This document shows positions 48,832 through 56,258 of a stretch of 64,000 nt of DNA, piece after piece (positions within the stretch are counted from its first letter, which is position 1; the number at the start of each line of letters is the position of its first letter). Below the pieces are notes generated by a model, which did no database searches, was not told the DNA's origin, and was given only the letters and a program-made list of their open reading frames with translations. A program made the translations under genes and the position numbers. Source of the DNA: Fictibacillus marinisediminis (lineage in GTDB: Bacteria; Bacillota; Bacilli; Bacillales; Fictibacillaceae); contig NZ_JAIWJX010000002.1 of the NCBI RefSeq assembly GCF_023149135.1, forward strand, positions 744,001 through 808,000, read 5' to 3'.

Positions 48832-49095
48832 ATGAGTATGTGCCCGGTTTGCAATCAATTACATAATGTTGCCTTCCGCTGTCCGGAATGCGGTAATTTG
48901 AGTGAAGATCTAGGGAAGCTGAGCGATTACTTTGATGATTACAGCCCTTATGTGGATTCCGATGGATTAAAGCTTGAAAATGGTTATCCGGCTGATTTTA
49001 AAGAAGGCCAGTGCCCGCATATGTATTATTGCCGGATATGCCGGCATGAAATGATTATGTTCATTTCTGAATGGAACTCAGAGGAACTGCAATAG
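48832..49095 (+). CDS. Small zinc-ribbon-like protein
   Basis: The 87-residue protein opens with two CxxC knuckles, MCPVCNQ and FRCPECGN, then an acidic middle (LSDYFDDYSPYVDSDG). A second pair, QCPHMYYCRICRHEM, ends near the C-terminus. The spacing suggests one or two structural zinc sites. No catalytic signature or membrane helix is present. I recognise no family name. AAGAGGAAGGCAAA precedes the ATG, and a hairpin shared with the convergent permease gene follows. It may bind nucleic acid or protein, but that is speculation. Confidence 0.75.
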   Translation: MSMCPVCNQLHNVAFRCPECGNLSEDLGKLSDYFDDYSPYVDSDGLKLENGYPADFKEGQCPHMYYCRICRHEMIMFISEWNSEELQ

Positions 49096-49099
49096 GCAA

Positions 49100-49139
49100 A
49101 AAAAATCACCGTTCTCTTTAAAAAGAGCGGTGATTTTTA
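49100..49139. terminator. Bidirectional rho-independent terminator
   Basis: AAAAATCACCG-TTCTC and GAG-CGGTGATTTTTA pair around an AT loop between convergent genes, with T-rich ends on both strands. Confidence 0.88.
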
Positions 49140-49790
49140 TTTTACCAGGCGCAATCGCCGTTCCAGGCGTTCGCGGCCCCATTCAAGCAGGGTGGATATA
49201 CCCCAATAGATAAGTGCGGCTTCCAAGAGTACCGGCAGGACGATGAGACTTGATGCACTGCGCTGGTCTGCAATGGAAGTAAGTTCTGGAACGGTAATCA
49301 CCGAAGCCAGAGAAGAGGATTTAGCAACATCAATCAATGAATTCCAGATCGATGGGATAGCAATCCGCCAAGCTTGCGGAAAAATTACTTCCCTGAACGT
49401 TTGGAAGTAGTTCATGCCGAGGGAATAAGCGGCTTCCCATTGTCCGTTTGGAATGGATTGAATGGCCCCGCGGTATGATTCTGCAATATAAGCGCTGAAA
49501 TGCAGGATCAATCCTACGAGAGCTGCTTGCCATCCTTCAGGGGTAATCGCAAATGTAAAACCATTATATAAGATCAATAATTGAATAAGGAGCGGTGTTC
49601 CGCGAAAAAAAGAGATATAAACCTTTGCAAAACGGACAAGCACACTGTTGCTAGACATCCGGCAAAGTGCAATGATCAGGCCGAAAATCAGCGAGCCAAT
49701 TATGGAACCAAGGCTGAGGATAACGGTGATTTTGGCTCCCTCCAGTAAAAACGGGAGGGAGTCCACCATGTATTGGAGAGAACTACTCAC
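49137..49790 (-). CDS. Polar amino-acid ABC transporter permease (TcyB-like)
   Basis: The 217-residue permease has five to six membrane helices and the HisMQ-type pattern: FLLEGAKITVILSLGSIIGSLIFGLIIAL at the N-terminus, FFRGTPLLIQLLILYNG, and the EAA coupling loop GQWEAAYSLGMNYFQTFREVIFPQAWRIAIPSIWN. It moves amino acids delivered by a binding lipoprotein. The gene for that protein overlaps its start by 8 nt. An ATPase of the TcyC/GlnQ class is not encoded next to it. The most similar B. subtilis systems are TcyABC and YckKJI, which transport cystine, but substrate cannot be read from sequence. Confidence 0.9.
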   Translation of the reverse strand: MSSSLQYMVDSLPFLLEGAKITVILSLGSIIGSLIFGLIIALCRMSSNSVLVRFAKVYISFFRGTPLLIQLLILYNGFTFAITPEGWQAALVGLILHFSAYIAESYRGAIQSIPNGQWEAAYSLGMNYFQTFREVIFPQAWRIAIPSIWNSLIDVAKSSSLASVITVPELTSIADQRSASSLIVLPVLLEAALIYWGISTLLEWGRERLERRLRLVK

Positions 49791-50538
49791 TTACATCTGC
49801 TCCAAAGTATTTTTTGGAAAGCTTGGAAAGAGTGCCGTCTTTCTTCATGTCAGCGAGTGCTTTATCCACTTTTTTTGCTAAATCTTTATCATTTTTCTTA
49901 AAAGCAAATGCCATTTTATTCTCTGAGAATGGCTCTCCTACAGGTTTCACATTGTATTTTGTATTTTTAAGCTCGGTTAAAATAAAGAGCTCATCATTTA
50001 AGGCAGCATCCACACGGTTAACATCTAGATCAGTCAGTACTTGAGCAATGCCTTTGTAATATTTAACTTTTGCTCCCGCTTTTTCAGCTTGAGCTGCATA
50101 GTTGCTTCCTTGTGTGGTTCCAACCACTTTTCCTTTAAGGTCTTTAATGCTTTTAATGTCTTTGTTGTTTTTATTAACAATTACTTTCCCGCCAGACACG
50201 GTGTAAGGACTGGAGAAAGCAAATTGTTTTTTGCGTTCCGGAGTAATCGTTACCTGATTCGCTACCATGTCAAATCGCTTTCCTAGAGAACTAAACATGT
50301 TCTTCCATTCGGTTGGTACAACTTTTGGCTTCATATCAAGGCGTTTTGCCACTTCTTTTGCGACTTCAACATCATAGCCAGTGACTTCATTCGTCTTTTT
50401 GTCACGATAAGAGAATGGAGGGTATGTAGCTTCCGTTCCGATCGTCAACTCTTTTTTCTTTTCCCCATTGTTGCCGCAAGCGGTTAACACACCAGCAAGC
50501 ATGACAGAAACCATGAGTAATGCCCACAGCTTTTTCAT
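49783..50538 (-). CDS. Amino-acid-binding lipoprotein (solute-binding protein family 3)
   Basis: The 251-residue lipoprotein has a signal peptide with lipobox LTAC (MKKLWALLMVSVMLAGVLTACG). A periplasmic-binding fold of the SBP_bac_3 class follows: LTIGTEATYPPFSYRDKKTNEVTGYDVEVAKEVAKRL, FDMVANQVTITPERKKQFAFSSPY, VVGTTQGSNYAAQ, VDAALNDELFILTEL. It presents an amino acid, probably cystine or another polar one, to the permease whose gene it overlaps. GGAGGTTTTTTAC precedes the ATG. A sigma-A promoter and a 16-bp palindrome lie upstream on the minus strand. No ATPase gene completes the cassette here. Confidence 0.92.
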   Translation of the reverse strand: MKKLWALLMVSVMLAGVLTACGNNGEKKKELTIGTEATYPPFSYRDKKTNEVTGYDVEVAKEVAKRLDMKPKVVPTEWKNMFSSLGKRFDMVANQVTITPERKKQFAFSSPYTVSGGKVIVNKNNKDIKSIKDLKGKVVGTTQGSNYAAQAEKAGAKVKYYKGIAQVLTDLDVNRVDAALNDELFILTELKNTKYNVKPVGEPFSENKMAFAFKKNDKDLAKKVDKALADMKKDGTLSKLSKKYFGADVSE

Positions 50539-50557
50539 GTAAAAAACCTCCGTTATA

Positions 50558-50573
50558 AATCCAAATTTGGATT
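50558..50573. promoter_or_regulatory. Perfect 16-bp palindrome in the leader of the amino-acid transporter
   Basis: AATCCAAATTTGGATT is a perfect palindrome between the promoter (50619-50648) and the RBS of the binding-protein gene. It could be a repressor operator or a small RNA hairpin next to the RBS. Confidence 0.5.
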
Positions 50574-50618
50574 ATTTTTTTAGTTTAAACCGATAAAACA
50601 CATCAGAATTCTTTAGTC

Positions 50619-50648
50619 ATTTTAATCAGTAAACTAAGTTGTTGTCAA
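50619..50648 (-). promoter_or_regulatory. Sigma-A promoter of the amino-acid transporter genes
   Basis: On the minus strand TTGACA (50648-50643), an 18-bp spacer and TAAAAT (50624-50619) lie about 80 bp before the binding-protein start. Confidence 0.65.
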
Positions 50649-50704
50649 TGATTAAACATTATTCCCTATTTCAGAACGATTTTCACATGAAATGAAGAAA
50701 AAAT

Positions 50705-50740
50705 AAAAAAACCTCTTTCTCAGGAAGAAAAGAGGTTTTT
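50705..50740. terminator. Rho-independent terminator of msmX
   Basis: The stem AAAAACCTCTTT / AAAGAGGTTTTT with a 10-nt loop lies just after the msmX stop on the minus strand. A poly-T run follows on that strand. Confidence 0.85.
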
Positions 50741-50750
50741 GAACTTGAAA

Positions 50751-51848
50751 TTATCTAATGCGCTCTTCCGTGTCGTTATCGAAGAAATGCGCTTTGTTCA
50801 TGTCAAAGGCAAGATGAATGTTTTGCCCGTTCTGAACATCTGTACGGGAATCAACACGCGCGATGAAATCTTGGCCAGCGATTGTAGAGTATAGGAAAGT
50901 TTCAGCTCCCATCAGCTCTGCTACATCAATGCGGGCAGTGATCTTTGTATTTGTAGAAGACTCAAGGAACACAGGCTCATCATGGATGTCTTCTGGACGA
51001 ATTCCGAGGGTTATTTCTTTATTAAGGTAACCGTTGTCCTTCAGCGTTTTCATTTTGCCTCCAGGAATGGCAACACGGATATCGTTGATGATGAAGAATC
51101 CGTCCTCTACTTTTCCTTGGAGGAAGTTCATCGCCGGGCTTCCGATAAATCCGCCGACAAACACATTTTCAGGAGTATCGTATACTTCTTTCGGTGATCC
51201 TACTTGCTGGATGTGTCCGTCTTTCATAACAACGATTCGAGTTGCCATCGTCATCGCTTCTGTCTGGTCATGCGTTACATAGATCGTAGTTGTTTGAAGG
51301 CGCTGATGCAGCTTGGAAATTTCAGCACGCATCTGAACACGCAATTTTGCATCAAGGTTGGATAACGGCTCATCCATCAAGAATACTTGAGCATCACGAA
51401 CGATGGCACGTCCGAGCGCAACCCTCTGGCGCTGACCGCCTGAAAGAGCTTTCGGTTTACGGTCAAGGTATTGTTCAAGTCCAAGGATGCGTGCAGCATC
51501 TTTTACACGGCGATCGATTTCTTCTTTGCTGAATTTGCGAAGCTTCAGCCCGAATGCCATATTGTCATATACGTTCATGTGCGGATAAAGGGCATAGTTC
51601 TGGAAAACCATGGCGATATCACGGTCTTTAGGAGCAACATCGTTTACAACACGGTCGCCAATCACAAGATCTCCTTCAGAAATATCTTCAAGTCCTGCAA
51701 TCATACGAAGAGTAGTGGACTTACCACAGCCGGACGGCCCAACGAATACAATAAATTCTTTATCTTTAATATCAAGGTTAAAGTCATGTACTGCAGTGAC
51801 TTTATTGTCATAGCGTTTCACAATATTTTGAAGTTTAATTTCTGCCAT
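50751..51848 (-). CDS. msmX: Sugar ABC transporter ATPase MsmX/UgpC
   Basis: The 365-residue ATPase has a MalK-type layout. The nucleotide-binding domain has Walker [20 protein letters not shown]-loop [11 protein letters not shown], signature [17 protein letters not shown], Walker [17 protein letters not shown] and switch His VTHDQTEAM. Then come a linker and two OB-fold TOBE/regulatory parts ([28 protein letters not shown]). MsmX in B. subtilis energises several sugar importers from a distance, so its isolation here is normal. The frame extends to 51998, but AAGGAGG (51857-51863) serves ATG 51848. A cre-like site and two inverted repeats lie upstream. Confidence 0.95.
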   Translation of the reverse strand: MAEIKLQNIVKRYDNKVTAVHDFNLDIKDKEFIVFVGPSGCGKSTTLRMIAGLEDISEGDLVIGDRVVNDVAPKDRDIAMVFQNYALYPHMNVYDNMAFGLKLRKFSKEEIDRRVKDAARILGLEQYLDRKPKALSGGQRQRVALGRAIVRDAQVFLMDEPLSNLDAKLRVQMRAEISKLHQRLQTTTIYVTHDQTEAMTMATRIVVMKDGHIQQVGSPKEVYDTPENVFVGGFIGSPAMNFLQGKVEDGFFIINDIRVAIPGGKMKTLKDNGYLNKEITLGIRPEDIHDEPVFLESSTNTKITARIDVAELMGAETFLYSTIAGQDFIARVDSRTDVQNGQNIHLAFDMNKAHFFDNDTEERIR

Positions 51849-51946
51849 TGTTACTGCCTCCTTAAGTTCGCAAAAGAAAAGCATTTGCTGGTTGCCTTCA
51901 TTGTATCGAATGTAAGGGCTTTCGTATATTGGAGGCTTGGCCGAAT

Positions 51947-52004
51947 TGAAAGCGCTATTTTTGTGCATAGTGCACAAAAGGTTTTTTATGCAAAGCATAA
52001 AAAA
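51947..52004 (-). promoter_or_regulatory. cre-like site and two tandem inverted repeats upstream of msmX
   Basis: TGAAAGCGCTATTT (51947-51960) fits the CcpA cre consensus at 12 of 14 positions. Directly beside it lie TTTTGTGCA-TAG-TGCACAAAA (51959-51979) and TTTTTTATGC-AAA-GCATAAAAAA (51982-52004). The second also looks like a low-GC terminator for the upstream PucR-type gene. Which are operators and which are hairpins is open. Confidence 0.5.
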
Positions 52005-52045
52005 TAACCTTAATTATGCTGTGTATAAAACACTACTTCAAAACT

Positions 52046-52930
52046 TTACCTGTTTGTTCGTTCACGGCTGATTAACGCATGATACACTGCAACGGCTGGT
52101 TTGAATTGTTTAACGTCGATTCCGGTTCTCTCGATAAATTTATCAACCCGGTACTGAAGGCTGTTTCGGTGGATGTAAAGTTTCTTTGCCGCCATCGACA
52201 GGTTCATGTTGCATTCAAGGAACACTTGGATGCTTTGAATGAGGTCTCTGTCGTCAAATAGTTCATCAGGGATCAGCTGGGAAATATAATGATGGGCAGG
52301 CTTGTCCGTCTGGGTGAGCAGCAGATAAGGGACAAGGTCTTCACGGCTGTACACCTCTTGTGGTGGAAGAAACGGCCGCACTGAAGAGAACAGTTCCCTT
52401 TCCAGTTTGAATTGTTCAGATGCGGCTTCATAATCCTGAAGCCACATCCCGAGGAACAAGTCCAGATCGGTGTAAAAATCACCCGTCAGGACAGATTTTA
52501 CCTGATCGTAGGGCAATTCTTCCGCTTCATCTGTTTTCGGCTCGATCAGAACGCCATAATGAGCGTTTATAAACAAAACGTTTACTTCAGAAGGGAAAAT
52601 GCCTGATACGGCTTCCATAAATGCTTCTGCTTCCTGATCGGAAAGGGGGCTTTTTAAAAAGAAATGAATGAACCTGAAGCTGGTACCGGCCTCTTTTTCG
52701 GGTGGATTTCCTGCGAGCACGTTCTTCCAAAAGATTTGCTGCTGAGAGAGAGGTACTTCAGCTTCTTGTGAGAACAGCGAGTTTAATAAGCTCAGTTCAT
52801 CTGAGGTAACCGCTGGTTTGGCAATCCCGAATCTTTTTCCCTGTTGATCTGCAAACCAATAATAGTGTTCCGGGCGGCTGGTAGATATAGTGAAATGGTC
52901 TCCATAATAATCTTTAAGTTTGGATAGCAT
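52046..52930 (-). CDS. PucR/CdaR-type transcriptional regulator
   Basis: The 294-residue protein ends in a PucR C-terminal helix-turn-helix: DRDLIQSIQVFLECNMNLSMAAKKLYIHRNSLQYRVDKFIERTGIDVKQF. The GGDEF-like middle is replaced by a divergent region (residues ~90-220; FFLKSPLSDQEAEAFMEAVSG, VNVLFINAHYGVLIEP). The N-terminal ~85 residues may sense a small molecule. The frame is open to 52990, but AAAGGGG lies 8 nt before ATG 52930. It is on the same strand as, and ~200 bp upstream of, msmX, so it could control sugar uptake, but no direct evidence exists. No specific inducer can be named. Confidence 0.88.
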   Translation of the reverse strand: MLSKLKDYYGDHFTISTSRPEHYYWFADQQGKRFGIAKPAVTSDELSLLNSLFSQEAEVPLSQQQIFWKNVLAGNPPEKEAGTSFRFIHFFLKSPLSDQEAEAFMEAVSGIFPSEVNVLFINAHYGVLIEPKTDEAEELPYDQVKSVLTGDFYTDLDLFLGMWLQDYEAASEQFKLERELFSSVRPFLPPQEVYSREDLVPYLLLTQTDKPAHHYISQLIPDELFDDRDLIQSIQVFLECNMNLSMAAKKLYIHRNSLQYRVDKFIERTGIDVKQFKPAVAVYHALISRERTNR

Positions 52931-53009
52931 GCCGAAAACCCCTTTGTTTAATCTACTGTTAGTATACCAGTGCAGATCAGGATGTAACAAAAAAAGAGGG
53001 GACCTGCAC

Positions 53010-54365
53010 TTAGGTCACGTTCAGCCCTTTGGAAACAAAGGCCTGTTTGGCGAGATGAACAGCATATTGCAAAGGAAGCATTCTCGTCGAATAATCTTCT
53101 GCTCTAAAGGAAGAATGGGAGAAAATGCCCCTTCCTGGACGGGAATTGGCTTCAATCAGCCAAACCTTTCCTTGCTGGTCCAAGCCAAAATCAAATCCAA
53201 TTTCTCCGATGAGGCCCGATATGTTCTCATCAATTTTATGGCTGAGCTGTAATGCGGCTTTTGTTAGTTTCAAAGCTGATTTTGAAGGGAGGCCGGCATG
53301 CTGGATTACCTCTTCGGCCCGCTTTATTTCACCGCCGTAAGCCAGATGTGTGGTATGGGCCTGTGTACCGGCAATCTTTGCGGCCATCGCACTGGCCACC
53401 CACTTTCCGTCCCGGTTTTTATTCGTATGCACTCTAAAGTCAACCGGCCGCTGTTTCCAAGTGATCAGGTCTATCCCTTGCTGTACTAGCGTATCCTGAA
53501 GCCGGCCATAGAGTTTTCGTGTTTTCAGAAGAGAGATCAAACTTTGGAAATGCTCGATTTTAGGACGGTGATCTTCAAGGAATCTGCAGCTGTAACCTCC
53601 AGCCGGCTCTTTGTGCACGGAAAGAATTCCTCGACCATGGCTGCCCCCGATCGGCTTGAAGAAAACAGCAGAATACGTGTTTAACATATTTTCAATTAGC
53701 TGAACTCCTGGATTGATCACCGTATAGGGCAGGTAGTCCCTCATCTCCTTATCTTTTTGCAGAAACCGAAAAATCTCCCATTTGCTGAAAAAAGAAGGGT
53801 TAAAGAATGGAATCTCCCATTCAAGGTCAAGCAGATGAACAGCTTTCTGATATTTCAAGCTGCTTTCTGTTCGCCGATTGGGAATCTGGTTGTAGATGAT
53901 GGAGGGAAGGGGGACGAGGTGCTGTGACCATCCTTTCTCCGAGTAAAAGAATCCCTGAATCATCCGATTTTCCTGCTGTAATTGCTCAGGACCAAATACA
54001 AAATAATAAGCCCCGACTTGTCGGTCTGCAGAGAGAAGCTTACTGAAAAAAGCAGATCTCTCTCCTACCGGACGGGAAGGAAAAAGGCCTACCCCTGATG
54101 TAAAAATACCCACAAGCGGCCCGATCAGGATGCGTGAATCCTCAATATGTACGTGGATTTTTGCTTCAAAAGGTATGGACAGCAAATCCCAAAGGGACTT
54201 CGATAATTGAATTTCCCTTTTGGAATGAGGAACAGCTTCGCATAAAACGGTTCTTGAACCAAAGGACAAGGATACGCGGTGCCTGCCGTGTTGTAAGAGA
54301 TATTCCGGCACATAGACTCTGCTTCCATCATCCTTGCCTTTGCAGATTGGAAGTACATGCTGCAT
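53010..54365 (-). CDS. YheC/YheD-family ATP-grasp, endospore-coat-associated protein
   Basis: The 451-residue protein belongs to the ATP-grasp YheC/YheD family. The N-terminal ~180 residues form the family's own beta-rich region (LVGIFTSGVGLFPSRPVGERSAFFSKLL). The ATP-grasp domain has YSAVFFKPIGGSHGRGILSVH, VDFRVHTNKNRDGKWVASAMAAKIAG and the metal-binding end IGEIGFDFGLDQQGKVWLIEANSRPGRGIF. B. subtilis YheD (453 aa) and YheC (363 aa) are found on the spore coat. The length fits YheD. A peptide or amide-ligase activity is predicted from the fold but unproven. Synteny (SASP before, yheA after) supports the call. Confidence 0.92.
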   Translation of the reverse strand: MQHVLPICKGKDDGSRVYVPEYLLQHGRHRVSLSFGSRTVLCEAVPHSKREIQLSKSLWDLLSIPFEAKIHVHIEDSRILIGPLVGIFTSGVGLFPSRPVGERSAFFSKLLSADRQVGAYYFVFGPEQLQQENRMIQGFFYSEKGWSQHLVPLPSIIYNQIPNRRTESSLKYQKAVHLLDLEWEIPFFNPSFFSKWEIFRFLQKDKEMRDYLPYTVINPGVQLIENMLNTYSAVFFKPIGGSHGRGILSVHKEPAGGYSCRFLEDHRPKIEHFQSLISLLKTRKLYGRLQDTLVQQGIDLITWKQRPVDFRVHTNKNRDGKWVASAMAAKIAGTQAHTTHLAYGGEIKRAEEVIQHAGLPSKSALKLTKAALQLSHKIDENISGLIGEIGFDFGLDQQGKVWLIEANSRPGRGIFSHSSFRAEDYSTRMLPLQYAVHLAKQAFVSKGLNVT

Positions 54366-54503
54366 TTCTTTTCCTCCCCACGAGAAGTGCGCCTTGCGAT
54401 GGCATTCTCGATTGATTAGGCTTATGCCGATATCGTATACTATGATAGCAGTATGATAATCGTGTTTAACAATTAGGAGACAAATGCGAGAAAAGAACTG
54501 AAA

Positions 54504-54578
54504 ATGATTACCTGGCTTGGCGCATTGCTGGGAGGAGCCATCGGGTTCTTCCAGGCTTTAATTGTGATGTTCATGTAA
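54504..54578 (+). CDS. Possible 24-aa single-helix microprotein
   Basis: ATG 54504 opens a 24-codon frame reading MITWLGALLGGAIGFFQALI then VMFM, one clean membrane helix with GxxxG-type glycines. The frame lies in the 260-bp gap before yheA, on the same strand, 48 bp upstream. RBS support is weak (GAGAAAAG), and a better RBS TTAGGAGAC is followed instead by a five-codon ORF. No family is recognised. The composition looks like a small membrane peptide rather than chance, but evidence is thin. Confidence 0.3.
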   Translation: MITWLGALLGGAIGFFQALIVMFM

Positions 54579-54626
54579 GGTCTGTTATAGTGGTAGAGAT
54601 TCAGAGATTTAAGGAGGAATACAATC

Positions 54627-54986
54627 ATGTCTAATATTTATGACTTGGCATACAGCCTTGAAAAAGCTTTGCGCGACAGCGAGGATTTCCAAACATTAAA
54701 ACAATGCTATGCAGAAGTTAATGCTGATGCAGAAGCACAAAAAATGTTTGAAGAATTCCGCAATCTGCAAATGGGCCTTCAGCAAAAACAAATGACCGGC
54801 GAACAAGTAACACAAGAGGAAGTGGAAAAAGCTCAAGCCATGTTCCAAGCCGTTCAGCAAAATGAAATCATCAGCAAACTCATGGCAACTGAACAGCGCA
54901 TGAGTCTAACCATTTCTGATCTGAATAAAATCATCACTAAACCGCTCGAAGAGATCTACGGACCAATGGTAGATAACGAGCAATAA
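54627..54986 (+). CDS. yheA: YheA/YlbF/YmcA-family protein
   Basis: The 119-residue all-helical protein matches the YheA subgroup (UPF0342, 117 aa in B. subtilis): MSNIYDLAYSLEKALRDSEDFQTLKQCYAEVNADAEAQKMFEEFRNLQMGLQQKQMTGEQVTQEE. Its paralogues YlbF and YmcA form, with YaaT, the Y-complex that affects RNase Y and phosphorelay. YheA itself has no settled role. AAGGAGGAATACAATC precedes the ATG, and a strong terminator follows. Neighbourhood (YheC/YheD gene, yhaX) matches B. subtilis. Confidence 0.95.
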   Translation: MSNIYDLAYSLEKALRDSEDFQTLKQCYAEVNADAEAQKMFEEFRNLQMGLQQKQMTGEQVTQEEVEKAQAMFQAVQQNEIISKLMATEQRMSLTISDLNKIITKPLEEIYGPMVDNEQ

Positions 54987-54998
54987 ATATATCATGTG

Positions 54999-55045
54999 AA
55001 AAGCCGTCTCCGGTGTGCATTTTGTGCAGGGAGACGGCTTTTTTT
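54999..55045 (+). terminator. Rho-independent terminator of yheA
   Basis: A perfect 13-bp stem AAAAGCCGTCTCC / GGAGACGGCTTTT with an 18-nt loop is followed by a T run. Confidence 0.9.
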
Positions 55046-55052
55046 GTTGCAC

Positions 55053-55065
55053 GGGGGGGGGGGGG
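55053..55065 (+). repeat. Homopolymer of 13 G
   Basis: Thirteen consecutive G residues lie between the yheA terminator and a degenerate array. It is exceptional in this AT-rich sequence and may be length-variable in the population or miscounted in the assembly. Confidence 0.8.
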
Positions 55066-55069
55066 AATT

Positions 55070-55151
55070 GAGCCAAACCATTGCATAATTGTGCCTAGTT
55101 CAGATTAAATGCGCCGAACTCAAAATAATTGAGCGAAAATAAGATCAGCTT
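55070..55151. repeat. Intergenic degenerate array C, ~20-21-bp period, four units
   Basis: Units starting GAGCC (55070), GTGCC (55091), GCGCC (55111) and GAGCG (55131) are spaced 21, 20 and 20 bp. They share the G-N-GCC head of array B at 22732. A hairpin AGCTTGC/GCAAGCT (55147-55167) follows. The gap 54987-55254 holds a terminator, the poly-G, this array and nothing coding. Confidence 0.5.
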
Positions 55152-55254
55152 GCACAATACGCAAGCTGTGTTTTCTTTATCTGTTCTACCTTCTTCGATA
55201 GGGGAATACATTTTGACAGAGAGAGTCTTTATTCGATAAATAGGGGGGATTGCC

Positions 55255-56100
55255 ATGGTATACCGGATGCTGATTCTTGACATCGATGGGACCCTGTTGA
55301 GAAGCAATTTTCGTTTGGATAAGGAAACGAGGGAAGCGATAGATTATGTGAAGAAGAAGGGCGTTTATATCACACTGGCCTCAGGGAGGAATTTTCCATC
55401 TACAAAAAAGATCGCTAAGGCATTGAAACTTGATGGTTATTTAATCAGCCAAAACGGCGGGTATATCGCTTCTAGTGTGGATGAACCGTTTTTTGAATCA
55501 CATATTTCAAAAGAAGACACGTATCGGATTGTCAATATTTTAGAGAATTACAATTGTCATATCCGGCTTGTGCATGAACGGTTCTCAGTCGGAAACCAGG
55601 TTCAGCAGAAAAACCAGCTCGTTGCGAAGGTAACATTGGGTGCAGGGGATCCGCTTTTCTACCCAGTAACGTTCACGGAGAACCTGAGCAGTAATGTACT
55701 GGAAAAAGAGATTACCCCGTCTAAGATTGACGTTCAGTTCTTTGAGGAAAGAGAGCGGAGGTCAGCGGAACAGCATTTGAGAACGCATTTTGCCAATTTT
55801 GAGTATACCTCCTCGACGAAGTGCAATTTCGAAATTACTTCCCCCAATGTCACGAAAGCCAATGCATTAAGACTGCTCGGCTTGAAGCTTGATGTGACCC
55901 CTGAGGAGATGGTGGCTGTCGGTGATTCTCATAATGACAGGGAAATGATTGAGATGGCAGGACTTGGAGTGGCCATGGGCAATGCTCCTGAAGATGTGAA
56001 ACAGGCTGCAAATTGGATCACCAGGACGAACGATCAGCTCGGAGTGCCATATATGATAAAAGAAGTTTTCCGAAAGCAGCTGAGAGTGGGACTATATTAA
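55255..56100 (+). CDS. yhaX: HAD-superfamily Cof-type phosphatase (YhaX)
   Basis: The 281-residue protein is a Cof/IIB HAD phosphatase: motif I RMLILDIDGTLLRSNFRLDKETREAI, motif II ITLASGRNF, cap domain residues ~85-195, then KANALRLLGLKLDVTPEEMVAVGDSHNDREMIEMAGLGVAMGNAPEDVKQAANWIT with motifs III and IV. B. subtilis YhaX (288 aa) sits at this place in the yha region. It is thought to act on phosphorylated sugars or cofactors, and related proteins (YcsE, YwtE, YitU) dephosphorylate the riboflavin intermediate. GGGGGGATTGCC precedes the ATG. Confidence 0.9.
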   Translation: MVYRMLILDIDGTLLRSNFRLDKETREAIDYVKKKGVYITLASGRNFPSTKKIAKALKLDGYLISQNGGYIASSVDEPFFESHISKEDTYRIVNILENYNCHIRLVHERFSVGNQVQQKNQLVAKVTLGAGDPLFYPVTFTENLSSNVLEKEITPSKIDVQFFEERERRSAEQHLRTHFANFEYTSSTKCNFEITSPNVTKANALRLLGLKLDVTPEEMVAVGDSHNDREMIEMAGLGVAMGNAPEDVKQAANWITRTNDQLGVPYMIKEVFRKQLRVGLY

Positions 56101-56101
56101 C

Positions 56102-56130
56102 GAAAAAGCTCCGAAAACGGGGCTTTTTCC
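56102..56130 (+). terminator. Rho-independent terminator of yhaX
   Basis: The stem GAAAAAGCTCCG / CGGGGCTTTTTC (one G-U) with an AAAA loop starts one base after the stop. Confidence 0.9.
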
Positions 56131-56258
56131 TTTGGTTTTTAATGTAAAATATATTTCATTTTTATTACAAATTGAAAAACGACAAATTTTGAAAGGGTTT
56201 TCATAAAGTACTGTCGAATCATTTTGATGTAAGGAACAAGTATATGAGGAGGATTGTA

